This document shows, in pieces, positions 26,353 to 35,706 of a stretch of DNA of 64,000 bases. The stretch's first letter is position 1, and the number at the start of each line of letters is the position of its first letter. Under the pieces are notes generated by a model that was not told where the DNA came from, did no database searches, and saw only the letters and a program-made list of their open reading frames with translations. Origin of the DNA: Haloterrigena salina JCM 13891 (GTDB lineage: Archaea > Halobacteriota > Halobacteria > Halobacteriales > Natrialbaceae); the NCBI RefSeq assembly GCF_000337495.1, contig NZ_AOIS01000037.1, positions 283,541-347,540 of the forward strand, read 5' to 3'. Both the position numbers and the translations under genes were made by a program.

Positions 26353-27861
26353 TTATCCGGTTCGCGCGATCGACTCGTTGCGGCTGTTTCCGTTGCCGTC
26401 TGTGACGGCAAGTCGGATTTCGTACTCGTTTCCGGACCCGTTCTTTTCTTCGAGTTCGATTCCGTCTTCGACGACGCGGTCGCGATTCGGATACGCCTTC
26501 TCCCACGTGTCGACCACGGCTCCCGCGTCGTCGAGTAACTCGAGGGTCCCCCGCGTGATCGGCGCGTCACCGGACGACGCCCGCCAATTGACGGTGAACC
26601 GCGCGTGATTATTGTGGTTCCCGCTACTCGCTTCGAACTCCTCGATCGAGGGGGGGATCTCGTCGTGTTCGACGCGCACGGTGATCGTATCGCTGCTCCC
26701 CCCGCTCGAGACGAAGAGGTCGACGTCCCCCGACCCCTCTGCCTCGAAATCGACCGCTTGATCGCTCTCGTTGAATTCGGAGACGGTCGGACCGGACGTC
26801 TGATACGCGAAATCGAGCGTCGCCGATTCGGCCGCTGCGTCGGCGGCGAACGTTGCGGTCTCCCCCGAATACACGCGATAATCACAGCTCTCACCGTCGT
26901 CACACGCTCGAGCGCTATCGTGATTGTCGGCCCAGCTTACGGTGTAAGCGCCGCCATTGCGCTCGCCGTCACCATCGGTACTCGCGGTCACGTCGTACTC
27001 TCCGCTCGAGTCGCCGCCGTCGCCGATCCCGACTCGAGTGACCTGCAGTTCGTACTCGCCGGCAGCCAGTTCGACGGTGAGCGAGCCGCGCCCCTCGTCG
27101 GTCGCGTCGTAGTCCGTCACTCGAGCGTCCGACTGGCCGTCGTCGAACGTCGTCCCGATCGTGTCGTTCCACGCGGTCGGTGCGGCGGTCGGCACCGTGA
27201 TCGTGACGTTCTCGTCGCCCTCGCCTTCGATCGGAACCGGATCGGAGGGGCCGCTGAGCGCGGTCGGATCGACCGTCACCGCGCCGCTGCCCGACCGCGA
27301 GAGCTCGCCCTCGAGCACGACGAGCCTGATCGTCCCGTCGGAGAGCAGCGGCTGGTCGGTCAGCGAGACCTGCGCGTCGTCGAACTCGTTGAACGCGAAG
27401 CCGTGTTCGATCCGCGTCGTCGGCGCCGAGTCGTACTCCCTGTACGCGGGCGTGTAGGCGAGGGTCGTCGTGGAGTGGTTCCCGGTCAGGTTGTGCGGAT
27501 CCCCCTCGTATTCCGATTCCTCCCCGGCGAATCGGGCGTCGATGCTGATGGTTTCCGTGCCCGTCGTCTCGAGTCGGCCCGTCGGTGCGGGCGGGTTCGC
27601 CGCGACCGTTCGAGACGGATACTGGGTGCCGAGCGTGACGGCCGTCGACCGCGTTCCGCCCTCGGCGCCGACGTTCTGGATCGCGTTCCGGAGCTCCTGT
27701 AACTCGTCGTGAACTGCCTGATTGTGGGTAAATTCCACCCGTTCGTTCTCCGCGGGGACCGCGTTGAGCTGGTAGAGCGCCAGCGCGGCGAAGACGATCG
27801 CGAGCAACAACACGGTCCCGATCTGGACGGTGACCGCGCGCTCGTCTCGCCGAAATGCCAT
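26353..27861 (-). CDS. pilin-like or secreted surface protein with type IV pilin N-terminus
   Basis: A 502-residue protein. The N-terminus MAFRRDERAVTVQIGTVLLL is a basic segment followed by a hydrophobic helix, as in archaeal class III (type IV pilin-like) signal sequences, and the rest is an acidic beta-rich ectodomain. A LAAGEYELQVTRVG strand, an ACDDGESC cysteine pair and a C-terminal Ig-like region (SIEEFEASSGNHNN and on) suggest repeated beta-sandwich modules. It probably sits on the cell surface as a minor pilin-like or adhesive protein; partner genes are not adjacent. Start at the ATG at 27861. Confidence 0.75.
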   Translation of the reverse strand: MAFRRDERAVTVQIGTVLLLAIVFAALALYQLNAVPAENERVEFTHNQAVHDELQELRNAIQNVGAEGGTRSTAVTLGTQYPSRTVAANPPAPTGRLETTGTETISIDARFAGEESEYEGDPHNLTGNHSTTTLAYTPAYREYDSAPTTRIEHGFAFNEFDDAQVSLTDQPLLSDGTIRLVVLEGELSRSGSGAVTVDPTALSGPSDPVPIEGEGDENVTITVPTAAPTAWNDTIGTTFDDGQSDARVTDYDATDEGRGSLTVELAAGEYELQVTRVGIGDGGDSSGEYDVTASTDGDGERNGGAYTVSWADNHDSARACDDGESCDYRVYSGETATFAADAAAESATLDFAYQTSGPTVSEFNESDQAVDFEAEGSGDVDLFVSSGGSSDTITVRVEHDEIPPSIEEFEASSGNHNNHARFTVNWRASSGDAPITRGTLELLDDAGAVVDTWEKAYPNRDRVVEDGIELEEKNGSGNEYEIRLAVTDGNGNSRNESIARTG

Positions 27862-27992
27862 AGCCGTGAATGCGCCCGATAGCGTAAACGTGTACTGGCC
27901 GTCGGGTCGCCTCCCGCGGCGACGGTCCGCCGGCGGCCGTCCGACTGAAAGCTGTGGCTTACTATAGGGCGCGTCGAGGTACGTCACCGCGC

Positions 27993-28790
27993 ATGCGACG
28001 TGTCGAAGAGCGGTTCCGGAGCCATCTGGTCGAAGACGAATCGGTGCGGGCGCTCGCGTCGGGACGGCTCCTCGGGGACGCCGTTCGCGGTCGAGCGACG
28101 ATCGGCGCGACCGACCGTCGACTCCTCTGCGTCTCGGCGAGCGGCGAGTTCGTCGACGTCAGGTACGACTGGATCTGCTCGATCCGGCGCCGGGAGCAAA
28201 CGCGCGTCGAGTACCGATCCGAGGAGGGCTCGAACCGATCCCTGCGTCTCCTGGGCGGGCTCGTCGCCCTCGCCGTTCTCGTCGTCGGGATCGTCGCCGC
28301 GACCGGTATCAGTGCGGTTCAGGGGGTCGCCACGACCGGGCTCGCCGCCGCGACCGTTGCCCTCGTCGCGGCCGTCCACTCCCTGCGAACGCGACCGGGC
28401 ATCGGTCGCGCGACCGAGCAACTCGCCGTGGGGGCCGGCGTCCTCGCGCTGGTCGCCGTCGTCGCCGTCGTTCCCCTCGCGGCCGTCGTCTCGCCGCCGC
28501 TCTACGGGCTCGTGACGGTCGCCGGACTCGGACTGGCCGGCTACGCCGCTATCCACCGCGCGGAACTCGACGGGCTGGGTATCGACGGCCGCCGCGAGAC
28601 GCTGCTCACCGTCACCACGGTCGACGGCGACACCGTCACCCTCGCCGTCGACGCCGACTCGACGTTCGACCGCGACCTCGAGGCGTGCGTCCACCGGACC
28701 GACCCCGCGTCCGTCGAACGGCCGCTCGCTCGGGCGCCGGTCGAGCGCCCGCCGGACGGTGACGACTCGGCGACTGTCGGGAGTACGTGA
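27993..28790 (+). CDS. membrane protein with PH-like N-terminal domain
   Basis: A 265-residue protein. Residues 1-80 (RRVEERFRSHLVEDESVRAL, then ATIGATDRRLLCVSAS) resemble the bacterial PH domain often found fused to membrane helices. Four helices span about 85-190. A second short beta-rich cytoplasmic segment (ETLLTVTTVDGDTVTLAVDA) ends the fold. The earlier in-frame ATG at 27954 gives a poor leader, and the ATG at 27993 follows ACTATAGG by about 30 bases. Role unknown. Confidence 0.7.
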   Translation: MRRVEERFRSHLVEDESVRALASGRLLGDAVRGRATIGATDRRLLCVSASGEFVDVRYDWICSIRRREQTRVEYRSEEGSNRSLRLLGGLVALAVLVVGIVAATGISAVQGVATTGLAAATVALVAAVHSLRTRPGIGRATEQLAVGAGVLALVAVVAVVPLAAVVSPPLYGLVTVAGLGLAGYAAIHRAELDGLGIDGRRETLLTVTTVDGDTVTLAVDADSTFDRDLEACVHRTDPASVERPLARAPVERPPDGDDSATVGST

Positions 28791-28812
28791 CCGTTACGGC
28801 GACGATCGCTCC

Positions 28813-29118
28813 TCAGGAGGGGAGTCTGGCGAGACACTGGTGACAGTACCGCGCCGACGAGGCGTTCGGGTTCCCGCAGGCCGGACACCGGTGGCTCGAG
28901 GCGGTCTCCGACTCGATACCGATTCCGCTCGCGAGCACGGTCAGCACGTCGTCTTCGACCTCGTGGCCCTGTTCGTGCAGCCACCGATCGATGAAGGCGT
29001 CGTCGCGAAGCTTCTCGAGGCCCCGCACCAGTCCGAGAAAGAGCAGCGTGGGCGCGATCATGACGAACGCGGCGACGGCCAGCCGGCCGACGAGCTCGAG
29101 AGTGCTGAGGTTTGTCAT
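28813..29118 (-). CDS. membrane-anchored zinc-ribbon protein (101 aa)
   Basis: One N-terminal transmembrane helix (LAVAAFVMIAPTLLFLGLV), a charged middle segment, and a C-terminal four-cysteine zinc ribbon (CPACGNPN and CHQCLARLPS). It has the same layout as the protein at 41467-41781, so the two are probably paralogs. Convergent with the PH-like membrane protein gene. Function unknown. Confidence 0.75.
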   Translation of the reverse strand: MTNLSTLELVGRLAVAAFVMIAPTLLFLGLVRGLEKLRDDAFIDRWLHEQGHEVEDDVLTVLASGIGIESETASSHRCPACGNPNASSARYCHQCLARLPS

Positions 29119-29290
29119 ACCAAGAGATACTGCGCCGGCGGCAAAACACCTACCGCTCGTCCGGTCGTGTCAGCCCGCGAACCGGCCGATTGCGTTCGCT
29201 CGCTGGGGTCCGAATCAAAGCGAACGGTCGAGAACGCAGTCGCTATCGTATTATCGTATCGACGAAAACGCACGCGAGGCCGGACGCCGA

Positions 29291-29872
29291 TCAGTCCGAG
29301 ATGAACTTGTTGTCCCGCCAGTTGACGCCGCCCTCGCCCGAGTTGTGGTCCCGCGGTCCTTCGACGACCTCGATGTTGGCCGGTCGGGGCTCGCCCTCGA
29401 CGATGCGGGTCGCCTCGAGTTCGCCGTCGCGCTCCGAGATCGCCGTCAGCGTCCCCTTCTCGGCGGCTTCGGCGATGCCACAGAGGACCAGGAACATCTG
29501 ATACTGCAATAGCGAGTTCTGGAGGACGGTCTCGCGGTCGCCCTTGAACGCCGCGAACTCGACGAGTTCGGATTCGATCTCCTCCTCTTCCTCCTCGTCC
29601 CAGCGGAAGGCGTTGCGCCGCTCGTCGGGATCCTCCTCGTAGACCCGGTTCTCCGTGACGCTGGCCTTGAGCTGGGCGGTCGGCGTGTACTTGCTGACCG
29701 ATTCGTCCTCGGCGACGGCCTTGAGAATGAGCGTGTTGTTGCGCCGCGTTATCTCCACGTCGGTGATACCGTCCGGGTACTCTGCCTCCTCGATGTGTTC
29801 CCGAAGGTCTTCGAGGGGTAGTTCAAGCGTCGAATGCAGCCGATAAACGTGTCTGGATTCCTCTGTTGACAT
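29291..29872 (-). CDS. conserved haloarchaeal protein (193 aa), DUF7110-like
   Basis: Soluble, very acidic protein that starts MSTEESRHVYRLHSTLELPL and includes a DVEITRRNNTLILKAVAEDE strand region, a glutamate run (about residues 93-100) and a C-terminal GPRDHNSGEGGVNWRDNKFI tail. It is common in haloarchaea and has no catalytic motif that I can see. Its conservation suggests a core haloarchaeal role, not an accessory one; function unknown. Confidence 0.7.
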   Translation of the reverse strand: MSTEESRHVYRLHSTLELPLEDLREHIEEAEYPDGITDVEITRRNNTLILKAVAEDESVSKYTPTAQLKASVTENRVYEEDPDERRNAFRWDEEEEEEIESELVEFAAFKGDRETVLQNSLLQYQMFLVLCGIAEAAEKGTLTAISERDGELEATRIVEGEPRPANIEVVEGPRDHNSGEGGVNWRDNKFISD

Positions 29873-29992
29873 GGTGGGATGATCTGCGGCGACAGTCGCT
29901 GAGTTCCTAGTACGAGCGCGTGACTTATATGACCTGCTATTAGATACGTGGCCGATGCGCTCGGATTAATTCATCGGCGCGATTCGGAGTGA

Positions 29993-30337
29993 TTATTCGG
30001 CGTTGAGCGTCTCGGCCAGCTCGCCGCGTTCCTCGAGTTCCTCGAGGACGTCCGAGCCGCCCACGAACTCGCCGTCGACGAACGTCTGCGGGATCGTTTC
30101 CCAGCCGCTGTAGTCCTCGAGGGCGGCCCGGAACTCGGCGAGGGAGTCCAGGACGTCGACGGTCTCGAACTCGTCGCGGTGGCTGTCGATGAGGCCGAGC
30201 GCCTTCCGGGAGTAGCCACACTGGGGCATCAGCTCGGTCCCCTTCATGAAGAGGACGACTTCGTTGTTTTCGATGACGTCCTCGACTTGCTCGTCGACCT
30301 CGTCCTGATCGAGACCCTGGTTCGGTGGGAATTCCAT
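29993..30337 (-). CDS. monothiol glutaredoxin-like protein
   Basis: A 114-residue glutaredoxin of the Grx4/GrxD class. The active site is CGYS (usual form CGFS) in KGTELMPQCGYSRKALGLI, followed by the conserved WETIPQTFVDGEFVGGSDVL (TIPQ and GG motifs). Such proteins carry or deliver Fe-S clusters more than they reduce disulfides. Haloarchaea lack glutathione, so the cluster ligand would be another thiol such as gamma-glutamylcysteine. The start at 30337 is preceded by no coding sequence of its own frame. Confidence 0.9.
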   Translation of the reverse strand: MEFPPNQGLDQDEVDEQVEDVIENNEVVLFMKGTELMPQCGYSRKALGLIDSHRDEFETVDVLDSLAEFRAALEDYSGWETIPQTFVDGEFVGGSDVLEELEERGELAETLNAE

Positions 30338-30407
30338 ATCAGTCGTATGGCAACGAGAAGGGATAGGCCTTGCGTCCGCGGTACCGACGGAGCCCGAAAC
30401 GACGCTC

Positions 30408-31739
30408 CTACCGCGGGTCCAGCCTGACGATCCGATCGTCGCTCGCCCGGGGGAACGGCCCGTCCGCGCGACCGTCCCGGTTCGACGTGAGCAGGTACAG
30501 CGAGCCGTCCGGCCCGGGCTCGACGTGACGAAGGCGTCCCCACTCGTCGGCGAACAGCCGGTGGACCGTCGCCGTAAAGCGGTCGTCGAGCCAGTCGGCG
30601 TCGTACCGGACGCCGTCGGTCTCGTCCGGGCTTCCCTCGTCACCGCCGTCCGAATCGCTTCGAGGCGTGAGCCCGACGACGGCCAGCGCGCTCGAGGCGA
30701 GCCCGCAGACGAGGACGGTGTTCGTCCACGGCTCGATCGCGCCGTCGTCGTAAAACGCCAGTCCGGACGGCGCCCACGTCGTTTCGGGTCCGGTGTTGAC
30801 GACCGGCGGCGTCGCCGCCTCGTACTCGTCGTAGCTCCCGTACTCGGGGTCGTCGGGCCCGCCGCGGACGATATCCCAGCCGTAGTTGCCGCCCGGCCGG
30901 AGGATCGAGACCTCGTCTCGCGCGCCTGGCCCGTGTTCGGCGAGTATCGGCGTTCCCTGCGGCGTGAAGTCGAGTCCCTGCGGGTTGCGGTGGCCGAGCG
31001 AATACGTGCGCCGGTCGCCGTCGTCACCCCAGTCGGGATTCTCGGGGTGGGGTTCCCCCTCGGGCGTCACGCGCAGGACGGCACCGGCGCGGGAGCCGGG
31101 ATCCTGCGTCAGCGCGGGCTCCCTCGCGTCGCCCGTCAGCACCCAGAGGTGGTCGTCAGGACCGAACGCGATCCGTCCGCCGTTGTGGATCGACGACCCC
31201 GGGATCCCCTCGAGGACCGTCTCGAGGGCGTCGGCCTCGAGGTCGTAGCGGACGACCCGATTCGAGACGGCTCCGTCGTCGGCCGTGTAGTAGGCGAACA
31301 GGTCGGGAGTGTCGGGATAGTCGGGGTGGGCCGCGACGCCGAGGGTCCCGCCTTCGCCGGGCGACGCGCGATCGGGGAGGGACGCGCTCTCGAGAACCGT
31401 CTCGCCGTCATCGGCCCCCAGATCGGCGTCCTCGGCCAGTGCGTCCGCATCGAACCGGCGGACGCCGCCGTCGCGTTCGGTGACGAAGGCGTCGCCGTCG
31501 GCGAACGTGAGATCCCACGGGATCGCGAGGTCGGAGACGACCGTCGTCGCCGCGACGTCGCCCTCGTTCGGGACGGCGTCGGCCGGCCGCCAGTCGGGTT
31601 CGGACCAGTCGTCGGCGGGGACGGACTCGGGCGTCGCGAGTTCCGTCGCGTCGGATCTCGACTCCGTGAAACAGCCCGCGAACGCGGGAATCGCGACGCC
31701 GGCCGCCGCCAGCAGGCGTCGACGCGTCGGAGCGTTCAT
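30408..31739 (-). CDS. PQQ-dependent sugar dehydrogenase-like lipoprotein
   Basis: A 443-residue six-bladed propeller protein of the soluble aldose sugar dehydrogenase type. The N-terminus combines a twin-arginine motif (TRRRLLAAAG) with a lipobox (FAGC, Cys23), so it should be exported folded and lipid-anchored outside. Propeller motifs include SDLAIPWDLTFADGDAFVTE, HNGGRIAFGPD and GHRNPQGLDF. It would oxidise sugars with PQQ if that cofactor is available. Many archaeal homologs have unproven substrates. Confidence 0.88.
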   Translation of the reverse strand: MNAPTRRRLLAAAGVAIPAFAGCFTESRSDATELATPESVPADDWSEPDWRPADAVPNEGDVAATTVVSDLAIPWDLTFADGDAFVTERDGGVRRFDADALAEDADLGADDGETVLESASLPDRASPGEGGTLGVAAHPDYPDTPDLFAYYTADDGAVSNRVVRYDLEADALETVLEGIPGSSIHNGGRIAFGPDDHLWVLTGDAREPALTQDPGSRAGAVLRVTPEGEPHPENPDWGDDGDRRTYSLGHRNPQGLDFTPQGTPILAEHGPGARDEVSILRPGGNYGWDIVRGGPDDPEYGSYDEYEAATPPVVNTGPETTWAPSGLAFYDDGAIEPWTNTVLVCGLASSALAVVGLTPRSDSDGGDEGSPDETDGVRYDADWLDDRFTATVHRLFADEWGRLRHVEPGPDGSLYLLTSNRDGRADGPFPRASDDRIVRLDPR

Positions 31740-31847
31740 ACGGGTACTGCGGGACGGAACGGTGAGAAACCCTGGGTCGACGATTGGAGGCCGACTGATC
31801 GGCCTCGAGTCGGGGAACGGACGCCGGCCGACCGACCGCCGACGGCG

Positions 31848-32306
31848 TTACTCGTCGCCGTTCGGCAGCCGCGCCGTGGTGAACCAGAACTCCGCGTAGG
31901 CCCGAATGGTCTCCAGAAACTCGTCGGGCTCGACGGCTTTCTTGAGACAGGCGTTCGCGTGCTTTCGGTACGAGTGCAGGACGTCGCTCTCGTCCTGGGA
32001 GCCGGTGAGGACGGTGACGGGAATGCGCTTGTGCTCCGGGTCGTCTTTCAGCTCCATCAACACCTGTTCGCCGCTCGTCCGAGGCAGGTTCCAGTCGAGA
32101 ATGACGAGGTCCGGTCGCGGTGCGTTCGCGTGGTCGTCGCGTCGGTAGACGAAGTCGAGCGCCTCCTCGCCGTCGGTAACGGCGTGGAGTTCGCTGTCGG
32201 CGCCGGCGTCGCGAAACGCCTCCTCGATGAGGCGGACGTCTCCCGGGTTATCCTCGACCAACAGCACGTCGATCGTCCGCCTCGAGCGACCAGATGCATC
32301 GCTCAT
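31848..32306 (-). CDS. response regulator, Rcp1/CheY-like receiver
   Basis: A 152-residue single receiver domain. The acidic pocket is VEDNPGDVRL, the phospho-acceptor Asp is in DLVILDWNLP, the Thr is in VTVLTGS and the Lys in ACLKKAVEP. The DNPGD motif and C-terminal extension are those of Rcp1-like regulators that partner phytochrome-type or PAS kinases. No output domain. It could accept phosphate from the orphan PAS kinases elsewhere in the window, but nothing links them directly. Start chosen at 32306 (MSDASG); the 9 residues upstream look non-native. Confidence 0.9.
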   Translation of the reverse strand: MSDASGRSRRTIDVLLVEDNPGDVRLIEEAFRDAGADSELHAVTDGEEALDFVYRRDDHANAPRPDLVILDWNLPRTSGEQVLMELKDDPEHKRIPVTVLTGSQDESDVLHSYRKHANACLKKAVEPDEFLETIRAYAEFWFTTARLPNGDE

Positions 32307-32397
32307 CACTCCCGTTTCGAGATGACTACGCATGAAAGCACTGCCTGAGCCGCCGATCGCTAGCCGCGACGGCGGCGCCGCGTGCGGACCGCGACCG

Positions 32398-33195
32398 CTA
32401 GTCCGCGGCCGGCGGCGCCGTCAGGACGTCGAGCTTTTCGGCGGCGTAGCCGAAAACGTCCCGGTAGCCGTTCGGCGACATCAGGATGGGATAGAACGGT
32501 TCGTCGGCGACCTGCGTGTCGCCGTCGGCGGCGGCGAACGGATCGCCGGCCTCGACTTCGGCGAAGTTGTCGACGAAGACCTCGTAGGTGTCGGCGTCCT
32601 GCTTGCGGATGACGTCGGTGAGCCGGTAGACCGGTAGATCGCTGCGGATCGTATCGCCGGGTAATGCGTCGACGGCCGTGAGGAACGCGCGGGTCAGTCG
32701 GTCCGCGTTCTGGGCGGCCGTCTCCGACCCCTGCAGGCCGCACTCGACTTCGATCGTGTCGATCTCGGAGAACAGGCGTCCCTCCGCGAAGTTACTCGTC
32801 TCGACCATCGCCGTCACCGGAAGCTGCGGGACGACCGCTTTCGCGGTCTCGCTGACGCCGTTGACGATCGCGAAGGGCTCGCCGTGGCTCTGAGTCGAGT
32901 GCATCGAGAACGTCAGACAGCCGTCGAGCTCCTCGACGAGCCGATGGGCGAGTCGTCCCTCGTGAGTTTTCGCGTCCGGATCGCCGGGAAACGCGCGGTT
33001 TAAGTCCTCGTCGACGAATCGGACCCGCCGCTCTAAGGCCTCCTCGTTGGCGACGATGAGCTTGACCGGCCGCTCGACGGTCGGGCGCTCGTCGAGCAAC
33101 CGTTCGACGGCGCGAACGCCACAGGGTTCGTCCCCGTGAACGCCCGCGACGACTGCGATCTCCGGCGTTCCTGACCCGAGCTGTGCAACTCTCAT
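32398..33195 (-). CDS. succinylglutamate desuccinylase / aspartoacylase family protein
   Basis: A 265-residue zinc carboxypeptidase-fold hydrolase of the AstE/AspA family. Zinc ligands His and Glu are in VVAGVHGDEPCG, the second His in FSMHSTQSHG, and the catalytic Glu in DTIEVECGLQG. It would remove an acyl group from an N-acyl amino acid; the exact substrate in haloarchaea is unknown. Start at MRVAQLGSG (33195), the family-like start. Confidence 0.87.
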   Translation of the reverse strand: MRVAQLGSGTPEIAVVAGVHGDEPCGVRAVERLLDERPTVERPVKLIVANEEALERRVRFVDEDLNRAFPGDPDAKTHEGRLAHRLVEELDGCLTFSMHSTQSHGEPFAIVNGVSETAKAVVPQLPVTAMVETSNFAEGRLFSEIDTIEVECGLQGSETAAQNADRLTRAFLTAVDALPGDTIRSDLPVYRLTDVIRKQDADTYEVFVDNFAEVEAGDPFAAADGDTQVADEPFYPILMSPNGYRDVFGYAAEKLDVLTAPPAAD

Positions 33196-33335
33196 TACCG
33201 CATCATTGGGCTCTGTGGCCAAAGGCGATTCGGTCTCTCACGAACGAGACCATTCCGCCCGGTCTCCGTGGGGCTAGTTGCCACGCCGCTACCCCCCGGT
33301 ACGACCGGTTTCGAGTCGACGAGCGGACGGAACTG

Positions 33336-33827
33336 TCACTCTTCGAGTGTCTCAGCGTACTCGAAATCGGCCGGTCCGGCGGTCGGTCGCTCGCCGTCGA
33401 TGGGGACTCGCCAGTCGTCGACGCGGCTCGGCTCCTCGAGGGCGTTCGTCAGCACGGTCCGGACCTCGAGGACGTCGACGCCGTAGTAGTCCCGAGGAAC
33501 GTCCCGCAGGTACTGGAGCGCGGTTCGAAAGAGCGAGCGCAGTCCGTCGTCGTTGTCGAAGTCGACCCGCTTGTACGCGCCGGCCGCGACCTGTACCATC
33601 CCGTGGCAGAACGCGCTCTCGGTGCTCCCGCGGCCGTAGTTGTACCACTCGAGTTCGAAGCAGTCGTGGCTCTCGTGGTAGGCGCCGGCGTTGAAGAGTC
33701 GGACGCCGTGGACCGTCGCCCGACGAAGCGTCGCGTGCTCCCAGCGCCCCGCCTCGGGCCGCCAGCCCGTCGGCGTCTCGAGCCCCGGGGGCGGCGCGAC
33801 GGTCGGGTCGCTGGTGTGCTCGTCCAT
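33336..33827 (-). CDS. DUF309 family protein
   Basis: A 163-residue helical protein carrying the DUF309 signature [20 protein letters not shown] (residues about 44-63) with its conserved His and Glu, then [15 protein letters not shown] and [13 protein letters not shown]. The motif pattern resembles a metal site. No experimentally established function. Divergent from a zinc-ribbon micro-protein gene. Confidence 0.88.
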   Translation of the reverse strand: MDEHTSDPTVAPPPGLETPTGWRPEAGRWEHATLRRATVHGVRLFNAGAYHESHDCFELEWYNYGRGSTESAFCHGMVQVAAGAYKRVDFDNDDGLRSLFRTALQYLRDVPRDYYGVDVLEVRTVLTNALEEPSRVDDWRVPIDGERPTAGPADFEYAETLEE

Positions 33828-33932
33828 ACGCCGAGTTGGAGCGGCGGACGGGTAATTCCGTCGCCGACCGCAAGACGACCCCGGCGAACCATCCGAGTAC
33901 TTATTCGGGTCCGGTCCGCCACCATCGACTAG

Positions 33933-34061
33933 ATGAAGCACCCCAGTTGGCGGTGCCAGGACTGTGGGGAGCGCCTCTACGAGCACATCGAGGGCGACTA
34001 CCAGTGTCTGAACTGCGGTCGCCGGTACGACCCCGACCAGCTCGAAGAGAACGCTACCTGA
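33933..34061 (+). CDS. small zinc-ribbon protein (42 aa)
   Basis: A 42-residue frame [20 protein letters not shown] and on with CQDC and CLNC pairs, a minimal four-cysteine zinc ribbon. Compact and acidic like the other micro-proteins in this window. Function unknown. Confidence 0.8.
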   Translation: MKHPSWRCQDCGERLYEHIEGDYQCLNCGRRYDPDQLEENAT

Positions 34062-34182
34062 AACCGGGTTCACCGCTCGCCCGTCGCTCGACCGCCGTTG
34101 ACGGCCTGTCCGGCCCGTATCCGGTAAGCGGCCTGTAGCTGCGGGCCCAACGGTATAGGTCGCGAGGCCCCATCGACGAAAC

Positions 34183-34500
34183 ATGGAGACGCGATGGGCG
34201 ACCGTCGACGGTGTCCACCTGCAACTGCCCGACGACTGCACCGCCGCTAAACTCCGAGATCACCTCCGGAAACCCGACGACGCGGCGCTGATCGCGGTCA
34301 CGGGCGACCTCGTATCGATCGTTCACGACGAGGAGCAACCGCTCTCGGCGATGGTCGCCGGCTGCGCCGACACCTATTACTTCAGACGGCCCGACGAACC
34401 GGACCGAAACGACCTCCTCGCGGCGCCGGAGATCGACGACGCCCTCGAGGCGCCGTCGTCGGACGAAACGACCTTCCAGCGTCCCGGAATCGACCACTGA
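34183..34500 (+). CDS. haloarchaeal hypothetical protein (105 aa)
   Basis: A soluble acidic protein that starts [20 protein letters not shown] and contains [20 protein letters not shown] followed by [17 protein letters not shown]. The first 70 residues look like a small alpha/beta fold, and the tail is probably disordered. It has two isolated cysteines and no known motif. Transcribed away from the zinc-ribbon gene on the same strand, with a 120-bp gap. Confidence 0.6.
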   Translation: METRWATVDGVHLQLPDDCTAAKLRDHLRKPDDAALIAVTGDLVSIVHDEEQPLSAMVAGCADTYYFRRPDEPDRNDLLAAPEIDDALEAPSSDETTFQRPGIDH

Positions 34501-34635
34501 CGCTCGAGCGTCGGACTGCGGACCGTCGTAGACGTTCGTCAAATAGCTCCGCTATTTGCGATCTATTTCAGGAGAATACTTCCTAATCAGGGCGTAAAAC
34601 TGAAGAGAGTCCGGTTCGTGGCTAGTGCTACGACC

Positions 34636-34854
34636 ATGAGTCAACGTATCACGCTCGAGCCGGTCGACGAGATTCCGTCCGACTGCCGAGTCTGCCACTA
34701 CGACGAACTCGAAGAGGAGGCGAAAGCGCAGGTACCGCTCCTGATCGACGCCCCGGCCGAAGCGGCGCTCGACGACGCCGACGGCTCGGTCGACGCGTTC
34801 GAGGGTTGCGATCTCGTCAAGTACACCGAGTACTACGCGGTGTCGGCCGACTGA
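34636..34854 (+). CDS. small acidic protein with CxxC (72 aa)
   Basis: A 72-residue protein MSQRITLEPVDEIPSDCRVC and on. CRVCHYDE gives one CxxC pair with a following His, and FEGCDLVKYTEYYAVS provides a further cysteine. Start chosen at 34636 over 34618, because the first six residues (ASATT) precede a better ATG context. Another haloarchaeal micro-protein of unknown role. Confidence 0.65.
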   Translation: MSQRITLEPVDEIPSDCRVCHYDELEEEAKAQVPLLIDAPAEAALDDADGSVDAFEGCDLVKYTEYYAVSAD

Positions 34855-34923
34855 GGCCGGCCCGGTCCCGTTCTACGGGCCCGAACGGGAGTCGACGGCT
34901 CGAGGACCGAATCGACCGGTCGA

Positions 34924-35388
34924 TCAGTTATCCTCGTCGGGGTCGAGTTCGAACTGTTCGTTCTCCGAGACGGCGTTGAGAACGATGCTCGTGTTCGACT
35001 GGTTAATGTCGGGGTCGGTGATCAGCTGCTTGATCTGGTCGTTCATGTCGTCGGTGTCTTTGAACTTCCCGATGGCGATGACGTCGTAGTTGCCGGTAAC
35101 TTCGTAGACCGAGATCATCTGTCGGTGGTCCTTCAGGGACTCGGTGATCTTCGGCAGCGCGCTGCCTTCGGCTTTGAGCTGCATCACTGCGGTGACGTCG
35201 TAGCCGAGGGCGTCGTAGTCGACGATCGGCGTATACCCCTGAATGACGTCTTCCTCCTCCAAGTCCGAGAGGTGGTTCGAGACGGTCGTCACCGAGACGT
35301 CGAGTTCCTCCGCGAGGCTGCGAAGACTCGCGCGTCCGTCGCCGAGCAGTTCGTTTACCAGATCCGTGTCAAGGTGTTCGTAGGTCAT
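34924..35388 (-). CDS. Lrp/AsnC family transcriptional regulator
   Basis: A 154-residue regulator. The N-terminal HTH ([20 protein letters not shown], residues about 22-41) binds DNA, and the C-terminal RAM domain ([20 protein letters not shown] and on) binds an effector such as an amino acid and builds the octamer. The ligand cannot be told. A TATA box 26 bases before the ATG marks a leaderless transcript. The divergent neighbour is the tungstate transporter, about 320 bp away; the gap 35389-35706 holds both promoters and no gene. Confidence 0.92.
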   Translation of the reverse strand: MTYEHLDTDLVNELLGDGRASLRSLAEELDVSVTTVSNHLSDLEEEDVIQGYTPIVDYDALGYDVTAVMQLKAEGSALPKITESLKDHRQMISVYEVTGNYDVIAIGKFKDTDDMNDQIKQLITDPDINQSNTSIVLNAVSENEQFELDPDEDN

Positions 35389-35410
35389 TTGTATACTATG
35401 AAGTACTCCG

Positions 35411-35419
35411 TATATATGG
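35411..35419 (-). promoter_or_regulatory. TATA box of the Lrp-type regulator gene
   Basis: CCATATATA on the minus strand, centred 26 bases before the ATG at 35388. A strong archaeal TATA element at the exact leaderless spacing. Confidence 0.6.
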
Positions 35420-35706
35420 TATTTACGAATATCCAGTTCTAACAGCCCCCGTCGTTGCTTCGCGTAGGAAATCCTCGTTCGACATCTATTTCGGTATTTG
35501 AGGCGGCCGAAATAAGCGAATTCGCGTTCGCGGCCACCCGGTCGACCGCGACTGCCGTCGCGGGACCGGAATAACCGATTCTCGTTATCGCGGGGTGGGA
35601 AACTGCTTCTGTCGTGCTTCTCGACCCGTTGCGATCGTCCGGCGTAACTGACGGCAGTTATTGGACGAACCAAAGCTATTTCTTCCCGCCGTTCGTCGTG
35701 GTATCC